From: Mycobacterium gallinarum
GTDB taxonomy: Bacteria; Actinomycetota; Actinomycetes; Mycobacteriales; Mycobacteriaceae
Direction: 5' to 3'
Length of the DNA: 64,000 bases
Assembly: GCF_010726765.1 (NCBI RefSeq)
Contig: NZ_AP022601.1
Coordinates: 434,001 to 498,000 of the forward strand
In this document: positions 25,646 through 33,773 of the stretch, in pieces
Position numbering within the stretch: position 1 is the first letter of the stretch
Layout: each line of letters begins with the position of its first letter
Made by a program: the position numbers and the translations under genes
Notes under the pieces: model-generated
What the model was told of the DNA's origin: nothing
What the model saw: only the letters and a program-made list of their open reading frames with translations
Databases searched by the model: none

Positions 25646-26281
25646 ATGGCGATCACATCTGAACAAATCGAACTGGTTGCGCGTCGGGTGACTGACGCGC
25701 ACCTGAAACCGCCCAACAAGGCCAGTCGCGACGTAGACGACCGAATGGCGCGAGAAGCAGCCGCTCCCGCGGTGTACCAGGCCAGCCGTGAGTTGATGGG
25801 CGCCATCGCGCACCATGTCGCCACCGACGAGGCGCTCGTCGACGTGAAGCACGCATCCGGTTACTCCACTGTGGGATTCAGAGGGACCAAAGCCAAGGTG
25901 CGCCTGCTTGCCGCAACCAACCGCCGGGTCTGGTTCAGCCGGTATGAGGACGGAACCGTTCAGGATTTGCAGGCCGTCGAATACCCGACCATGAACATCG
26001 AAAAGAAGCGAATATCTATTGGGTGGCCGAAGCTGGAGGGTACGACCATCGCGTGCGGTGGATCGACCGCAGAGTGGCTGACGGAATTGAAGTCGGGTCG
26101 TCACCAGCCGGCACCTTGGCTGCAGCCGGCAGCCTCATCGCAAGCGTCCCAAGGCGGGCCCGCCCCGAACTGGTACCCAGATCCGTATGGGCGTCACCAG
26201 CTGCGGTACTGGGACGGCGCCCGCTGGACCCCTCATGTCTCTACGAACGGGGTCAGCGCGCAGGACCCCGTCAGCCAATAG
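25646..26281 (+). CDS. DUF2510-domain protein with N-terminal PH-like region
   Basis: A 211-residue actinobacterial protein. Residues 165-200 form a DUF2510 domain (NWYPDPYGRHQLRYWDGARW), a short motif common in actinobacterial membrane or surface-related proteins. The N-terminal 135 residues resemble bacterial PH-like domains (VRLLAATNRRVWFSRYEDG) but this is a weak match. No signal peptide or membrane segment is visible. It is flanked by catabolic genes without obvious connection to them. Function unknown. Confidence 0.8.
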   Translation: MAITSEQIELVARRVTDAHLKPPNKASRDVDDRMAREAAAPAVYQASRELMGAIAHHVATDEALVDVKHASGYSTVGFRGTKAKVRLLAATNRRVWFSRYEDGTVQDLQAVEYPTMNIEKKRISIGWPKLEGTTIACGGSTAEWLTELKSGRHQPAPWLQPAASSQASQGGPAPNWYPDPYGRHQLRYWDGARWTPHVSTNGVSAQDPVSQ

Positions 26282-26299
26282 TCGAAGCCCTCCGACGAT

Positions 26300-27523
26300 T
26301 CAGGCGATGGCGCCGGAGTCCTTGAGCGCCTCGATGCGGTCCCAGTCCAGCCCAAGTTCCATCAACACGATCTCGGTGTGCTCCGAGGCCTGCGGGGCGC
26401 GCGTCGTCTCCAGCGGCTCGTGGTTGAACTGCACGGGACCGCGCACGACCTTGAACGGAGCGCCGCCGTCGCTGGCTTCCACCTCGACGATCATGTCGTT
26501 GGCGATCGCCTGCTCATCGGAGGCGAGGTCGATGAGGCTCTGGAACGGCGCCCACTGGCCCTTCATGGTCTTGAGATGCTCACGCCAGTATGCGAAGGGC
26601 TTGCTGCGGATCGCCTCGGCGATGAGTTGTACACCCGCTTCGGCGTTTTGGATCAGTGGCATGACGTCGCAGAAGCGTGGATCGTCCGCCAGCTCGGGCA
26701 GTCCGAGATGCTCGAACGCATCCCGGATGTATCCGGTTGGGCTGACGATGCATAGGTTGATCGTGCCGCCGTCAGACGTCAGGTAGTTCGCCATGAAGGG
26801 GTTGACCGACGCTGTGGTTCCCGGCATCAGCGAGCGCATCGTCTCGCCGGTTTCCATACCCTGGGTGACGCTGGCGCCGGCGGCCCACCACGCGGTGCTC
26901 AGCAACGACACGTCGAGTTCGACGGCTTCGCCTGTGCGCTCCCGATGGAACAGCGCCGCGGAGATGCCGCCCGCGATGTTCATTCCGCCGATGGAATCGC
27001 CGAACGCCGGAATGCCCTGTGGCAGTGCGCCGCCGATCTCCTCGGGTGTCAGGGCATGGCCCACACCGCTACGTGTCCAGAACGCGGTTCCGTCGAAACC
27101 GCCGGTATCGCGTTCGACTCCCTTGTCTCCGTACGCGCTGCCGCGCGCGTAGATGATGTTCGGGTTGGCGGCGCGGATGTGCTCGATGTCGAACTTGTTC
27201 TTCTGCCGTTGGGCGGGCATGTAATTGGTGAGGAAGACGTCCGCGGTCTTGGCGATCTCGTACAGGACTTCCTGACCGCCGGGAGTGGAGACGTCGATGC
27301 CGACGCTGCGCTTGCCGCGGTTGGGATGCTCGATCAGGGGATGGCGGTTGGGGTCGAGCTGGAACCCGCCCATGTTGATGAAGCCGCGCTGGGTGTCACC
27401 GCGCACCGGGTGCTCGACTTTGATCACGTCCGCGCCCCAGTCGGCGAGGATCGCCCCGGCGGCGGGAACGAACGTGAACTGCGCAACCTCGAGAACGCGA
27501 ACGCCCTCCATTACCTTGATCAA
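26300..27523 (-). CDS. CoA-transferase family III (CaiB/BaiF)
   Basis: About 407 residues. Class III enzymes move CoA between carboxylic acids through aspartyl-CoA anhydride intermediates. The N-terminal MEGVRVLEVAQFTFVPAAG, GADVIKVEHPVRGDTQRG and RGKRSVGIDVSTPGG segments are all family signatures, and the length is normal. I start at TTG 27523 (read as Met, then IKVMEGV), which has GAGAGG 6 bases upstream; ATG 27511 and GTG 27541 are alternatives. A copy of the island palindrome lies 36 bases upstream. It could activate or recycle an acid intermediate without ATP. Donor and acceptor unknown. Confidence 0.9.
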   Translation of the reverse strand: MIKVMEGVRVLEVAQFTFVPAAGAILADWGADVIKVEHPVRGDTQRGFINMGGFQLDPNRHPLIEHPNRGKRSVGIDVSTPGGQEVLYEIAKTADVFLTNYMPAQRQKNKFDIEHIRAANPNIIYARGSAYGDKGVERDTGGFDGTAFWTRSGVGHALTPEEIGGALPQGIPAFGDSIGGMNIAGGISAALFHRERTGEAVELDVSLLSTAWWAAGASVTQGMETGETMRSLMPGTTASVNPFMANYLTSDGGTINLCIVSPTGYIRDAFEHLGLPELADDPRFCDVMPLIQNAEAGVQLIAEAIRSKPFAYWREHLKTMKGQWAPFQSLIDLASDEQAIANDMIVEVEASDGGAPFKVVRGPVQFNHEPLETTRAPQASEHTEIVLMELGLDWDRIEALKDSGAIA

Positions 27524-27558
27524 GTCGACCTCTCTGCCCACACGTCGTCGTATTTACC

Positions 27559-27577
27559 TACTGTAGTGGTTACAGTT
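27559..27577. promoter_or_regulatory. candidate operator, good island palindrome
   Basis: TACTGTAG-TGG-TTACAGTT matches the consensus at 14 of 16 arm positions; both outermost inner/outer changes are symmetric in type. It lies upstream of the CoA-transferase, in the gap behind the TetR gene. Confidence 0.65.
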
Positions 27578-27696
27578 GAGCGTCCGGCGTGTTCTGATGG
27601 TGCGAGGCGGCAGGGTGGACACCACCGACGATGCGGTAGACCCTGACGTTTCCCACCCGCGCCGACGCCGAGCAATCGCTGATCAGGAGGCGTCGA

Positions 27697-28323
27697 TCAG
27701 CGTTTGCGCGTGGTCGAGAATGCTCTCGAGGATGTAGTCGAGTCGATGTCGTCGGCGAAGCCGATGTAGCGCTTGCCGTTCGAGCGCGGAGCGGGGAAGC
27801 CCTCGGTCTTGTCCTGGATGCGCTCCAGCACCGCCGACCCGCGAGTGTGGACGGAGATCGCGCCGTAAACGGCGATGGCCTGGCTCGCGTCGAGTCCCGC
27901 CTCGATCAGCGCTCCGACGGGCTGCTCGATCTTCTGCAGTGCTCCACGTACGGCGCTGCCACCGAACTGGCTGCGAATGAGCACCAGGTCGCACAGGATC
28001 GGATTGTCGCGGAAGTGCTTGCGCATCGTATGTGCGTGGTCGCGAAGCGACGCACGCCAGTTGGAGGCGTCGATGGTCGGCACGGTGAACTCGAACCGCT
28101 CCAGCGCGCAATCTGTCATCGCGTCGAGTAGATCGTCCTTGCGCCGGAAGTACCAGTAGATGCTCGTGACCCCGACGTCCAGATGCTTGGCCAGCATCGG
28201 CATGCTGAGGTTGTCGATCGACACCAGCGCGGCTACGTCAAAGGCTCCCTGCAGGATCTCGTCGGCACTGATCGAGCCGCGGTCCCGTCGCTTGCGAGTG
28301 TCTGCCTTCGCATTCGCGCCCAC
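27697..28323 (-). CDS. TetR-family regulator with a frameshifted C-terminus
   Basis: A 208-residue TetR protein, close paralogue of the 9239-9946 regulator. The helix-turn-helix core NLSMPMLAKHLDVGVTSIYW differs at only two of 20 positions. After residue about 190 the frame changes: the encoded tail ends STTRKR, while another frame encodes LDYILESILDHAQTLIDAS ending at 27683, which matches the paralogue's ECILDHAGRLIDE. A single missing base near 27740-27742 explains this. The DNA-binding part and most of the ligand domain are intact. It follows the P450 gene by 3 bases, so it is cotranscribed with it under a perfect operator. Confidence 0.87.
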   Translation of the reverse strand: MGANAKADTRKRRDRGSISADEILQGAFDVAALVSIDNLSMPMLAKHLDVGVTSIYWYFRRKDDLLDAMTDCALERFEFTVPTIDASNWRASLRDHAHTMRKHFRDNPILCDLVLIRSQFGGSAVRGALQKIEQPVGALIEAGLDASQAIAVYGAISVHTRGSAVLERIQDKTEGFPAPRSNGKRYIGFADDIDSTTSSRAFSTTRKR

Positions 28324-28326
28324 AAC

Positions 28327-29535
28327 TCAACCAGCGGAGTTGAACGTGACGGGGAGGGCGGTCGGGGAGCGGAAGGGCTGCCCGTGAATGGTGGGGTTGT
28401 CGTCGGTGACCAGGTGAATGTCGGTCAGTCGATCGAGTAGGCATTCGACGGCGACGCGGGTCTCCATGCGGGCCAGATGCAGACCCATGCAGGTGTGTTC
28501 GCCGGCCGCAAACGATATGTGCGGCACGCGTTTGCGGTGAATGTCGAACTCCTCCGACCGTTCCCAGCGGTGCTCGTCGCGGTTCGCCGATCCGATGCAC
28601 ACGTCGATCACCGCGCCGTGTGGAATGGTGACGCCCTCGAGCTCGGTCTCCTCGGTGGCGTAGCGCTGCACCGTGGTGAGCGGCGTCTCGTAGCGCAACC
28701 CCTCCTCGATCGCGGGCCCGATGAGATCGCGGTCGGCCTGCACCGCGCGGAACTGCTCGGGATGGGTCAGCAGGAGGAACAGCAGGTTGCCCGACGACCG
28801 GTAGGTGGTCTCGAGCCCGGCGGGCAGTAGCAGACGCAGGAAGGAATAGATGGCTTCGTCGGTGAGCTTTTCGCCGTCGATCTCGGCGGTCACCAGGTCG
28901 CCGATGATGTCCGGCGTCGGCTTGCGCCTGCGCAACTCGATCTGTTGCAGGAAATAGTCTTTCAGCGCTGTCGACGCTTCGAAGGCCCGCTTCCACTTGA
29001 CGGTGTAGCTGATCAGTTCGACAGCGCGCTTGCGGAACCAGGGCAAGTCTTCTTCGGGAAGCCCCAACAGCTTCGAGATCACCCGGGTGGGGAACTCGAG
29101 GGTGAATTGCTTGACCAGGTCGGCGTGTCCGACATCGATGAACTCGTCGATCAACCCCTCGACGACCGGGCGGACGATCTCGGGTTCCCACCGCGACAGC
29201 GATCTCGTCTTGAAGGCTGCCGAGACCAGATTCCGGTGCTCCCAGTGCTTCTTGCCTTCCATCGCGAGGATCGTCGGCCCGATGAACAGGCCGATGGTGC
29301 TGTCGTAGATGTGCGAATTGAAGACCTTGCTGTCCCGGAACACCCGGTTGACCGCATCGAAAGACACTGCGGCATAGATGTTTTCGGGGAGCATCGACTC
29401 CGGCGTCTTGGACCAATCCATGACGCTGCCCTTGAAGACACCGAACTCCTGCCGCCGCCGCGCGAACAGGGGATACGGGTCACGGACGAGGTCAGCCGCC
29501 TCCTCGACCGTGACGTTGTGCACTGAGCTCTCCAC
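28327..29535 (-). CDS. cytochrome P450
   Basis: A 402-residue soluble bacterial P450 that would hydroxylate a substrate with electrons from a ferredoxin or equivalent. The I-helix AGLETT is near residue 240, the ExxR motif is EGLR near 283, and the haem ligand is Cys349 in FAAGEHTCMG. The family is CYP-like of mycobacteria; no CYP number can be assigned. Reads from GTG 29535, with a second GTG at 29523 that has GGAGAG upstream as an alternative. A perfect island palindrome lies 45 bases before the start. Downstream, three bases away, is the TetR gene. Confidence 0.93.
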   Translation of the reverse strand: MESSVHNVTVEEAADLVRDPYPLFARRRQEFGVFKGSVMDWSKTPESMLPENIYAAVSFDAVNRVFRDSKVFNSHIYDSTIGLFIGPTILAMEGKKHWEHRNLVSAAFKTRSLSRWEPEIVRPVVEGLIDEFIDVGHADLVKQFTLEFPTRVISKLLGLPEEDLPWFRKRAVELISYTVKWKRAFEASTALKDYFLQQIELRRRKPTPDIIGDLVTAEIDGEKLTDEAIYSFLRLLLPAGLETTYRSSGNLLFLLLTHPEQFRAVQADRDLIGPAIEEGLRYETPLTTVQRYATEETELEGVTIPHGAVIDVCIGSANRDEHRWERSEEFDIHRKRVPHISFAAGEHTCMGLHLARMETRVAVECLLDRLTDIHLVTDDNPTIHGQPFRSPTALPVTFNSAG

Positions 29536-29579
29536 GAATGCTCCAGCATCTCCGGGTTCGGGCTTGGTCCTGCGAACAG

Positions 29580-29598
29580 TACTGTAAATCTTACAGTA
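29580..29598. promoter_or_regulatory. perfect island palindrome (operator candidate)
   Basis: TACTGTAAATCTTACAGTA, with 8-base arms separated by ATC. It lies in the promoter of the P450-TetR pair and is one of two exact copies in the window. A TetR dimer footprint of this size is typical. Confidence 0.8.
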
Positions 29599-29600
29599 GA

Positions 29601-29725
29601 CTATATCAGCTGGACAGGAGGCCCGGCTGTCACCGAAGTGACGAACCCGCCGTCGACGTGAATGTCCTGGCCTGCCGGGCAGCCCCGCCGTTCAGCGCAT
29701 CGATGCGGGCAGGTTCACGCCTCGC
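29601..29725 (-). pseudogene. short-chain dehydrogenase C-terminal remnant
   Basis: On the minus strand this stretch encodes GQDIHVDGGFVTSVTAG and then a stop at 29601-29603. GQDIHVDGG is a textbook SDR C-terminus. Going upstream the frame reaches a stop within about 40 codons, and no Rossmann or YxxxK motif precedes it. The remnant lies between the end of the acyl-CoA synthetase and the P450 operator. The remaining bases (29726-29792) show nothing recognisable. Confidence 0.6.
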
Positions 29726-29792
29726 CTTGCGGATCGCGCGCAACCGTACGAGCCGTCGACTACGGTGCCGATGATTCGCTGGCAAGCGTCGC

Positions 29793-31448
29793 TCATGCGC
29801 TCCCGCTGATTGCCTGCTCGCGGGCCCACCGGTAGTCGGCCTTGCCTGCTGGACTGCGCTCGATGACGGGCCGGAACACCACCGCCTTCGGCAGCTTGTA
29901 GCGCGCAATGGAATTCGAGGCATGGTCGATCAGTTCCTGGGCGTCAGCGCTGGCGCCGTCCAGCAGAGCCACGATCGCGACGACCTCCTGGCCCCACCGC
30001 TCGCTCGGCCGGCCTGAGACCACGACGTCGGCCACCGCGGGGTGCGATAGCAGCGCGGTCTCGACCTCTTCGACGAAGATCTTCTCGCCACCGGAGTTGA
30101 CGGTCTGGGACTCGCGGCCCAGTAGTTCGATCCCACCGTCGGCGAGATGGCGTGCGCGATCACCGGGAATCGAGAACCGGACGCCGTCGATGACGGGGAA
30201 TGTCTTGGCGGTCTTGGCCTCATCGCCCTTGTAACCCAGCGGCACAAACCCGCGCTGGGCCAGCCAGCCCATGCCGTCATGGCCCGGTTCCAGAATCGAG
30301 TCGAGTTCCTCGGATGCGACGAAGGTGTCCGGCCCCGCGTTGAACTTGCCCGTCGACACCGCACCGGGAGTGGACATATGACTCATCTGGATGCCGGTCT
30401 CCGAGGATCCGACACCGTCCATGACGATCAGGCCCGGCTTGACGTCGATCAGCCGCTGTTTGGCGGTCGGCGTCAGCAGCGCACCGCCGTTCGCGACCAC
30501 GGCCATCGACGACAAATCAGCCGACGAACGTTCGATGGCGTCGGCGAGTGGCCGTGCCATCGCGTCGCCGACCACCTGCACCGCCAACACCTCTTCCTTC
30601 TCGACGGTCTGCACGACCTCATCGGCGTCGAACCGGCTCGGGTTGTCCGAGAACACGACCGTTTGCCCGGTGGTGAGCGCGGTCATCACACTCCACTGCG
30701 CGGCGCCGTGCATCAGCGGCGGGAGCGTGAAGATCTTTGTGCCCGGGTTCTCCTGGACGCGTTTGGCGATCTCGTCGTAGGACTGGGTCAGCTCGCCGGT
30801 CGCCATGTTGCGACCGCCGAACGACGTCATGAAGATGTCGTGCTGACGCCACAGCACGCCCTTGGGCATTCCGGTCGTACCGCCGGTGTACAGGACGTAG
30901 AGATCGTCCGGGGAGGGCTCGACCGGCGGCGGCTCCGACGAGCCCGACCTGACGATCGACTCGTAATCGACCGCGCCGTGGACCAGGTCGTTGCCCGAGT
31001 CGTCGGCGATCTGGATGAGGACGCGCAAGCGCGGCAGCGCACGCTTGACGTCAGCGACGCGTGGCGCGAACGTCGCGTGGTAGATCAGCGCGGTCGCACC
31101 GGAATCTTGGAGCAGGTACTGAAGCTCGGTCTTCACGTAGCGATAGTTCACATTGAACGGCGCGACCCTGGCCCGCCATGAACCGAGCATCGCCTCGACG
31201 TACTCGGGTCCGTTGTAGGCGTAGATGCCCAGGAGGTCCTGGCCCACCTCGTGCCCGGCGAGCTCGGACCGTTCGGTCTTGGCTCCCAGTCCGCGGGAGT
31301 GCAAATACCTGGCAAGCCGGTTGGACCGTTCCAGGATCTGGGCGTATGTATACCGGCGGTTGCCGTGGACGACGAATTCGCGGTCACCGATCACCGCGGC
31401 GACGGCGTCGGCGGTGGCCGGGACGGTGAACTGCGGCGTGTCGGACAT
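29793..31448 (-). CDS. acyl-CoA synthetase (FadD-type, WRQ subfamily)
   Basis: About 551 residues. The P-loop is YTGGTTGMPKGVLWRQ near 188, GSSETG near 345, IPGDRA the hinge, NSGGEKIFVEEVE and SPAGKADYRWA at the C-terminus. It is a paralogue of the 14281 synthetase. The first ATG at 31460 overlaps the stop of the thioesterase (ATGA); the ATG pair at 31451/31448 has GAGAGG upstream and is preferred. Length and motifs resemble FadD19-like ligases that act on steroid side chains, which is only suggestive. Confidence 0.9.
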   Translation of the reverse strand: MSDTPQFTVPATADAVAAVIGDREFVVHGNRRYTYAQILERSNRLARYLHSRGLGAKTERSELAGHEVGQDLLGIYAYNGPEYVEAMLGSWRARVAPFNVNYRYVKTELQYLLQDSGATALIYHATFAPRVADVKRALPRLRVLIQIADDSGNDLVHGAVDYESIVRSGSSEPPPVEPSPDDLYVLYTGGTTGMPKGVLWRQHDIFMTSFGGRNMATGELTQSYDEIAKRVQENPGTKIFTLPPLMHGAAQWSVMTALTTGQTVVFSDNPSRFDADEVVQTVEKEEVLAVQVVGDAMARPLADAIERSSADLSSMAVVANGGALLTPTAKQRLIDVKPGLIVMDGVGSSETGIQMSHMSTPGAVSTGKFNAGPDTFVASEELDSILEPGHDGMGWLAQRGFVPLGYKGDEAKTAKTFPVIDGVRFSIPGDRARHLADGGIELLGRESQTVNSGGEKIFVEEVETALLSHPAVADVVVSGRPSERWGQEVVAIVALLDGASADAQELIDHASNSIARYKLPKAVVFRPVIERSPAGKADYRWAREQAISGSA

Positions 31449-31456
31449 CATGCCTC

Positions 31457-32071
31457 TCATGGCTGGTGGGGGAGCAGGCGGAGCATCAGGCCGTTGGCTT
31501 CGCTGAGGACATTGCCGTCAGAGTCTGTCATCGTCGCGGTGACGAAGGCCTTCCGCCCATCGATCGAATCTATCCGACCGTGAGAAACGAGTGGTTGGTC
31601 TATCGGCGTGATCTTGCGGTAGTCGACGTGCAAATACGCGGTGCGACTGTTGGCGCGGCTGGCCGCGGAAACGATCATCCCGAAATGCCAGTCGTAGAAC
31701 AGCGGTATCACGCCACCGTGCACGGCGTTGTTGCCGCCGACATGGAAGCGGCTGAAGTGGCCCGTCATCACCACACCGTCGGGCCCGAACTCCGTCATCG
31801 TCCATGGCGGCATTAGGGGATGCCCGAGACCCGGCAAGTGAGGTCCGCGCCCGGCAGGGGCGACACCCTGCGGTGCGCGGTGGACTTCCAGGCGCGTGCA
31901 CAGTTCTTCGATCTGGCCGGCGGCGTCGGCCCACAGTTCCTGGTCCGGATCGGTCGACACGACGATGTCCTGCAGTCTCCGCATGGCGGTCATGAAACGG
32001 CCCAACTCGGGGCCGGTGTCGACGGGTTCGATCTCGGGGAAGGCCGTGCTCTGGTGGTCGGTGTCTGTCAC
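31457..32071 (-). CDS. PaaI-like hotdog-fold thioesterase
   Basis: A 204-residue protein with the hotdog signature GGNNAVHGGVIPLFYDWHFG (the helix holding the catalytic region) and YLHVDYRKITPIDQPL strands. GTG 32071 was chosen because it overlaps the stop of the upstream gene (GTGA). The N-terminal 90 residues are mostly helical. Sandwiched between an isochorismatase-like gene and an acyl-CoA synthetase. Likely releases CoA from pathway intermediates or protects against CoA trapping. Confidence 0.83.
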   Translation of the reverse strand: MTDTDHQSTAFPEIEPVDTGPELGRFMTAMRRLQDIVVSTDPDQELWADAAGQIEELCTRLEVHRAPQGVAPAGRGPHLPGLGHPLMPPWTMTEFGPDGVVMTGHFSRFHVGGNNAVHGGVIPLFYDWHFGMIVSAASRANSRTAYLHVDYRKITPIDQPLVSHGRIDSIDGRKAFVTATMTDSDGNVLSEANGLMLRLLPHQP

Positions 32072-32532
32072 GGCTGCTTCCATACCTCGATGAGTTTGTC
32101 GGTGGTGGTGATGGTCGCGAGCAGGGACAGCATGTTGTCGATGACCGTGTTCGCGTAGTCGGTGGGGATACCGGCGACTGCGTTGCGTGGCAGGACGACG
32201 CGATAGGCCTTGTTCACCGCGTCGAGGTTGGTGCCGCCCATCGGACCGATACCGCGCCACCGGCGCAACACGAGATCGGTTGATGCCGGGCCGAGTTCGG
32301 GCAACAGCTCGGCACCCGGCGCGCCCGGGGTGATGGCGATTTCGCCGCCCGAGCCGTCGCCGATCGCGAAGATCTTCGCGTTGTGATTGCCGCCGAGACC
32401 GTCGGGTCGGCGTTGCACGAGACAGTGCATGACCTTGACACCGGCGTCCCGCGCGGCCGGCATCATACGTTCGATGTTCGGCAGGGCCTCACGACGGGCT
32501 TCGTCTGCAACGGCGGCCAGACCAATTCTCAT
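32068..32532 (-). CDS. isochorismatase-like hydrolase, truncated and internally deleted
   Basis: A 154-residue ORF, while family members are usually near 190-220. The middle and end are clearly family-like (VKVMHCLVQRRPDGLGGNHN, GIGPMGGTNLDAV, VVLPRNAVAGIP, DNMLSLLATITTTD). The N-terminal strand with the catalytic Asp (normally ALLxIDxQ) is missing, and LDAV runs straight into NKAYRVV, skipping the stretch that normally includes the nucleophile region. It still has an intact frame with ATGA overlap at the Rieske stop and GTGA overlap at the thioesterase. Probably inactive as a hydrolase, or a structural remnant kept by translational coupling. Confidence 0.7.
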   Translation of the reverse strand: MRIGLAAVADEARREALPNIERMMPAARDAGVKVMHCLVQRRPDGLGGNHNAKIFAIGDGSGGEIAITPGAPGAELLPELGPASTDLVLRRWRGIGPMGGTNLDAVNKAYRVVLPRNAVAGIPTDYANTVIDNMLSLLATITTTDKLIEVWKQP

Positions 32533-33527
32533 ACAGATGCGGGAACCTCGTAAAACTGCTGCGCCCACTTCCTCAGCGCCATATAGGGTTTGGCGTCGAT
32601 TTTCGCCAGCGGCGGGTTCTCGATGTACTCCTGGTATCGCCAGATGTCGAGGTCCTCCCAGACCGTGCCGAGGAACTGCTTCTCGACGCGCTCGCGCACC
32701 TCGTCGGGCGGGATGTCGGAGGTCTCACCGTTCAGCTTGGGCCACCAGACCGAGTAGAACATCGTCGACAGCCCGTCCTCCACGGGGGTCACCGCGAAGA
32801 TCAGACGATGATTCGACTGTCCCTCGAACACGCTGATCGCGCCTCCGAGCCCGAACATATGGCTGTGGATGTGCAGCGCCATCTTGTTCGGGTCGTCGCT
32901 GCGGGCATCCGGCCAGCCGGTGAGGAACTGCCACTGCTCGTCGACGATCTTCCACTCCAGGTTCACCGGTGTCACCGTCGCGCCGTGCACGTAATGGAAG
33001 TGCGAGCTGTCCGGACCGTTCTCGGCCACGATCTGCGGGTGCACCGGCTCGTTCTCGGCACGGCGTGAAAACTCCGGGTACGGGCGGTAATACGCCGACG
33101 GGTCGGTCTCGAACTGCGGGAACGAGGTGAAGATGTCGGGCATCTCCCACTGCGGCTCCTTGCCCTGAGGCTGATGCCAGACGAAGACGCAGCCGTGCTG
33201 CTCGTTGACGGGGTACACGCGAAGCTTGAGTGCGCGGTTGGGTCGGTCGGGTTGGTACGGGATATAGCGGTTGGTCCCGTCGGGACCCCATCGCCAGCCA
33301 TGAAACGGGCACTCCACGCAGTCGCCGACCACCTTGCCGCCGTGTCCGATGTGCGCGCCGAGGTGCCTGCAGTGCGCCTGCATCACATGGAGTTCGCCGG
33401 AGTCGTCGCGATATGCGACGAGATCCTCGCCGAAGTATCGGAGGGGACGGACCTCGCCCCGCGGAAATTCGGCCGACCAGCCCACCATGAACCAGCCGGT
33501 GACCTTCCAGGTGAACGGGACCTTCAC
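32529..33527 (-). CDS. Rieske non-haem iron oxygenase, terminal oxygenase component
   Basis: A 332-residue ring-hydroxylating oxygenase. The Rieske [2Fe-2S] cluster is bound by Cys53, His55, Cys73 and His76 (CRH and CPFH). The mononuclear iron motif ENGPDSSHFHYVHG near residue 168 holds the two histidines. It looks like the KshA/KstD-associated 3-ketosteroid 9-alpha-hydroxylase oxygenase type but shorter at the end. No reductase gene is adjacent, so electrons must come from elsewhere. GTG 33527 behind GAGGAGG. A half-site of the island palindrome (33568-33575) lies upstream. Confidence 0.9.
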   Translation of the reverse strand: MKVPFTWKVTGWFMVGWSAEFPRGEVRPLRYFGEDLVAYRDDSGELHVMQAHCRHLGAHIGHGGKVVGDCVECPFHGWRWGPDGTNRYIPYQPDRPNRALKLRVYPVNEQHGCVFVWHQPQGKEPQWEMPDIFTSFPQFETDPSAYYRPYPEFSRRAENEPVHPQIVAENGPDSSHFHYVHGATVTPVNLEWKIVDEQWQFLTGWPDARSDDPNKMALHIHSHMFGLGGAISVFEGQSNHRLIFAVTPVEDGLSTMFYSVWWPKLNGETSDIPPDEVRERVEKQFLGTVWEDLDIWRYQEYIENPPLAKIDAKPYMALRKWAQQFYEVPASV

Positions 33528-33567
33528 GGCGCCTCCTCTGCCGGCAAAGCGTAGCCAACGGAAGATA

Positions 33568-33575
33568 TTACAGTA
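33568..33575. promoter_or_regulatory. half-site of the island palindrome before the Rieske gene
   Basis: TTACAGTA is exact; the expected left arm (33557-33564) matches at only four of eight positions. It lies about 40 bases before the Rieske GTG. Weak as a single site, but it is the same distance from the start as the good copies. Confidence 0.3.
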
Positions 33576-33656
33576 GAGGTTTCGACAGTTCGCGGCGTGG
33601 AAGTGCGCGGGGGTCGTACGCCGTGTGTAACGGCATGGCGAGATTTCGGTCCTGGT

Positions 33657-33682
33657 CGCGCCGCGTGGTTACACGCGGCGCG
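33657..33682. repeat. strong GC-rich hairpin in the Rieske/desaturase intergenic region
   Basis: A perfect 11-base inverted repeat, CGCGCCGCGTG and its complement, around the loop GTTA. It is followed by AAACAAGC rather than a U-tract. It lies between divergent genes, so it is not needed as a terminator. It could be an mRNA leader structure or a transcription-blocking insulator; nothing in the sequence decides. Confidence 0.5.
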
Positions 33683-33770
33683 AAACAAGCTGTCGGCTAG
33701 GGGCTTTGAACCCATACCGCGTTGGCTGGGCATCAGGAGTTCTAGCCGATGCCCGCACTTGCATTTCCGT
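33683..33770. other. structured non-coding stretch with tRNA-like inverted ends
   Basis: An 8-base inverted repeat (TCGGCTAG at 33693-33700 with CTAGCCGA at 33742-33749) encloses GGGCTTTGAACCCA. On the minus strand this reads like a T-loop (GGGTTCAAAGCCC) next to an acceptor-like stem. The span is only 57 bases, so it is not a full tRNA. It may be a tRNA remnant or a small RNA. Low certainty. Confidence 0.3.
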
Positions 33771-33773
33771 CGA

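Noticed and set aside
33683..33760. Possible tRNA gene in the Rieske/desaturase gap
   Set aside because: The acceptor-like stem encloses only 57 bases, there is no D arm or anticodon arm of normal size and no CCA end, so it cannot fold as a full tRNA.
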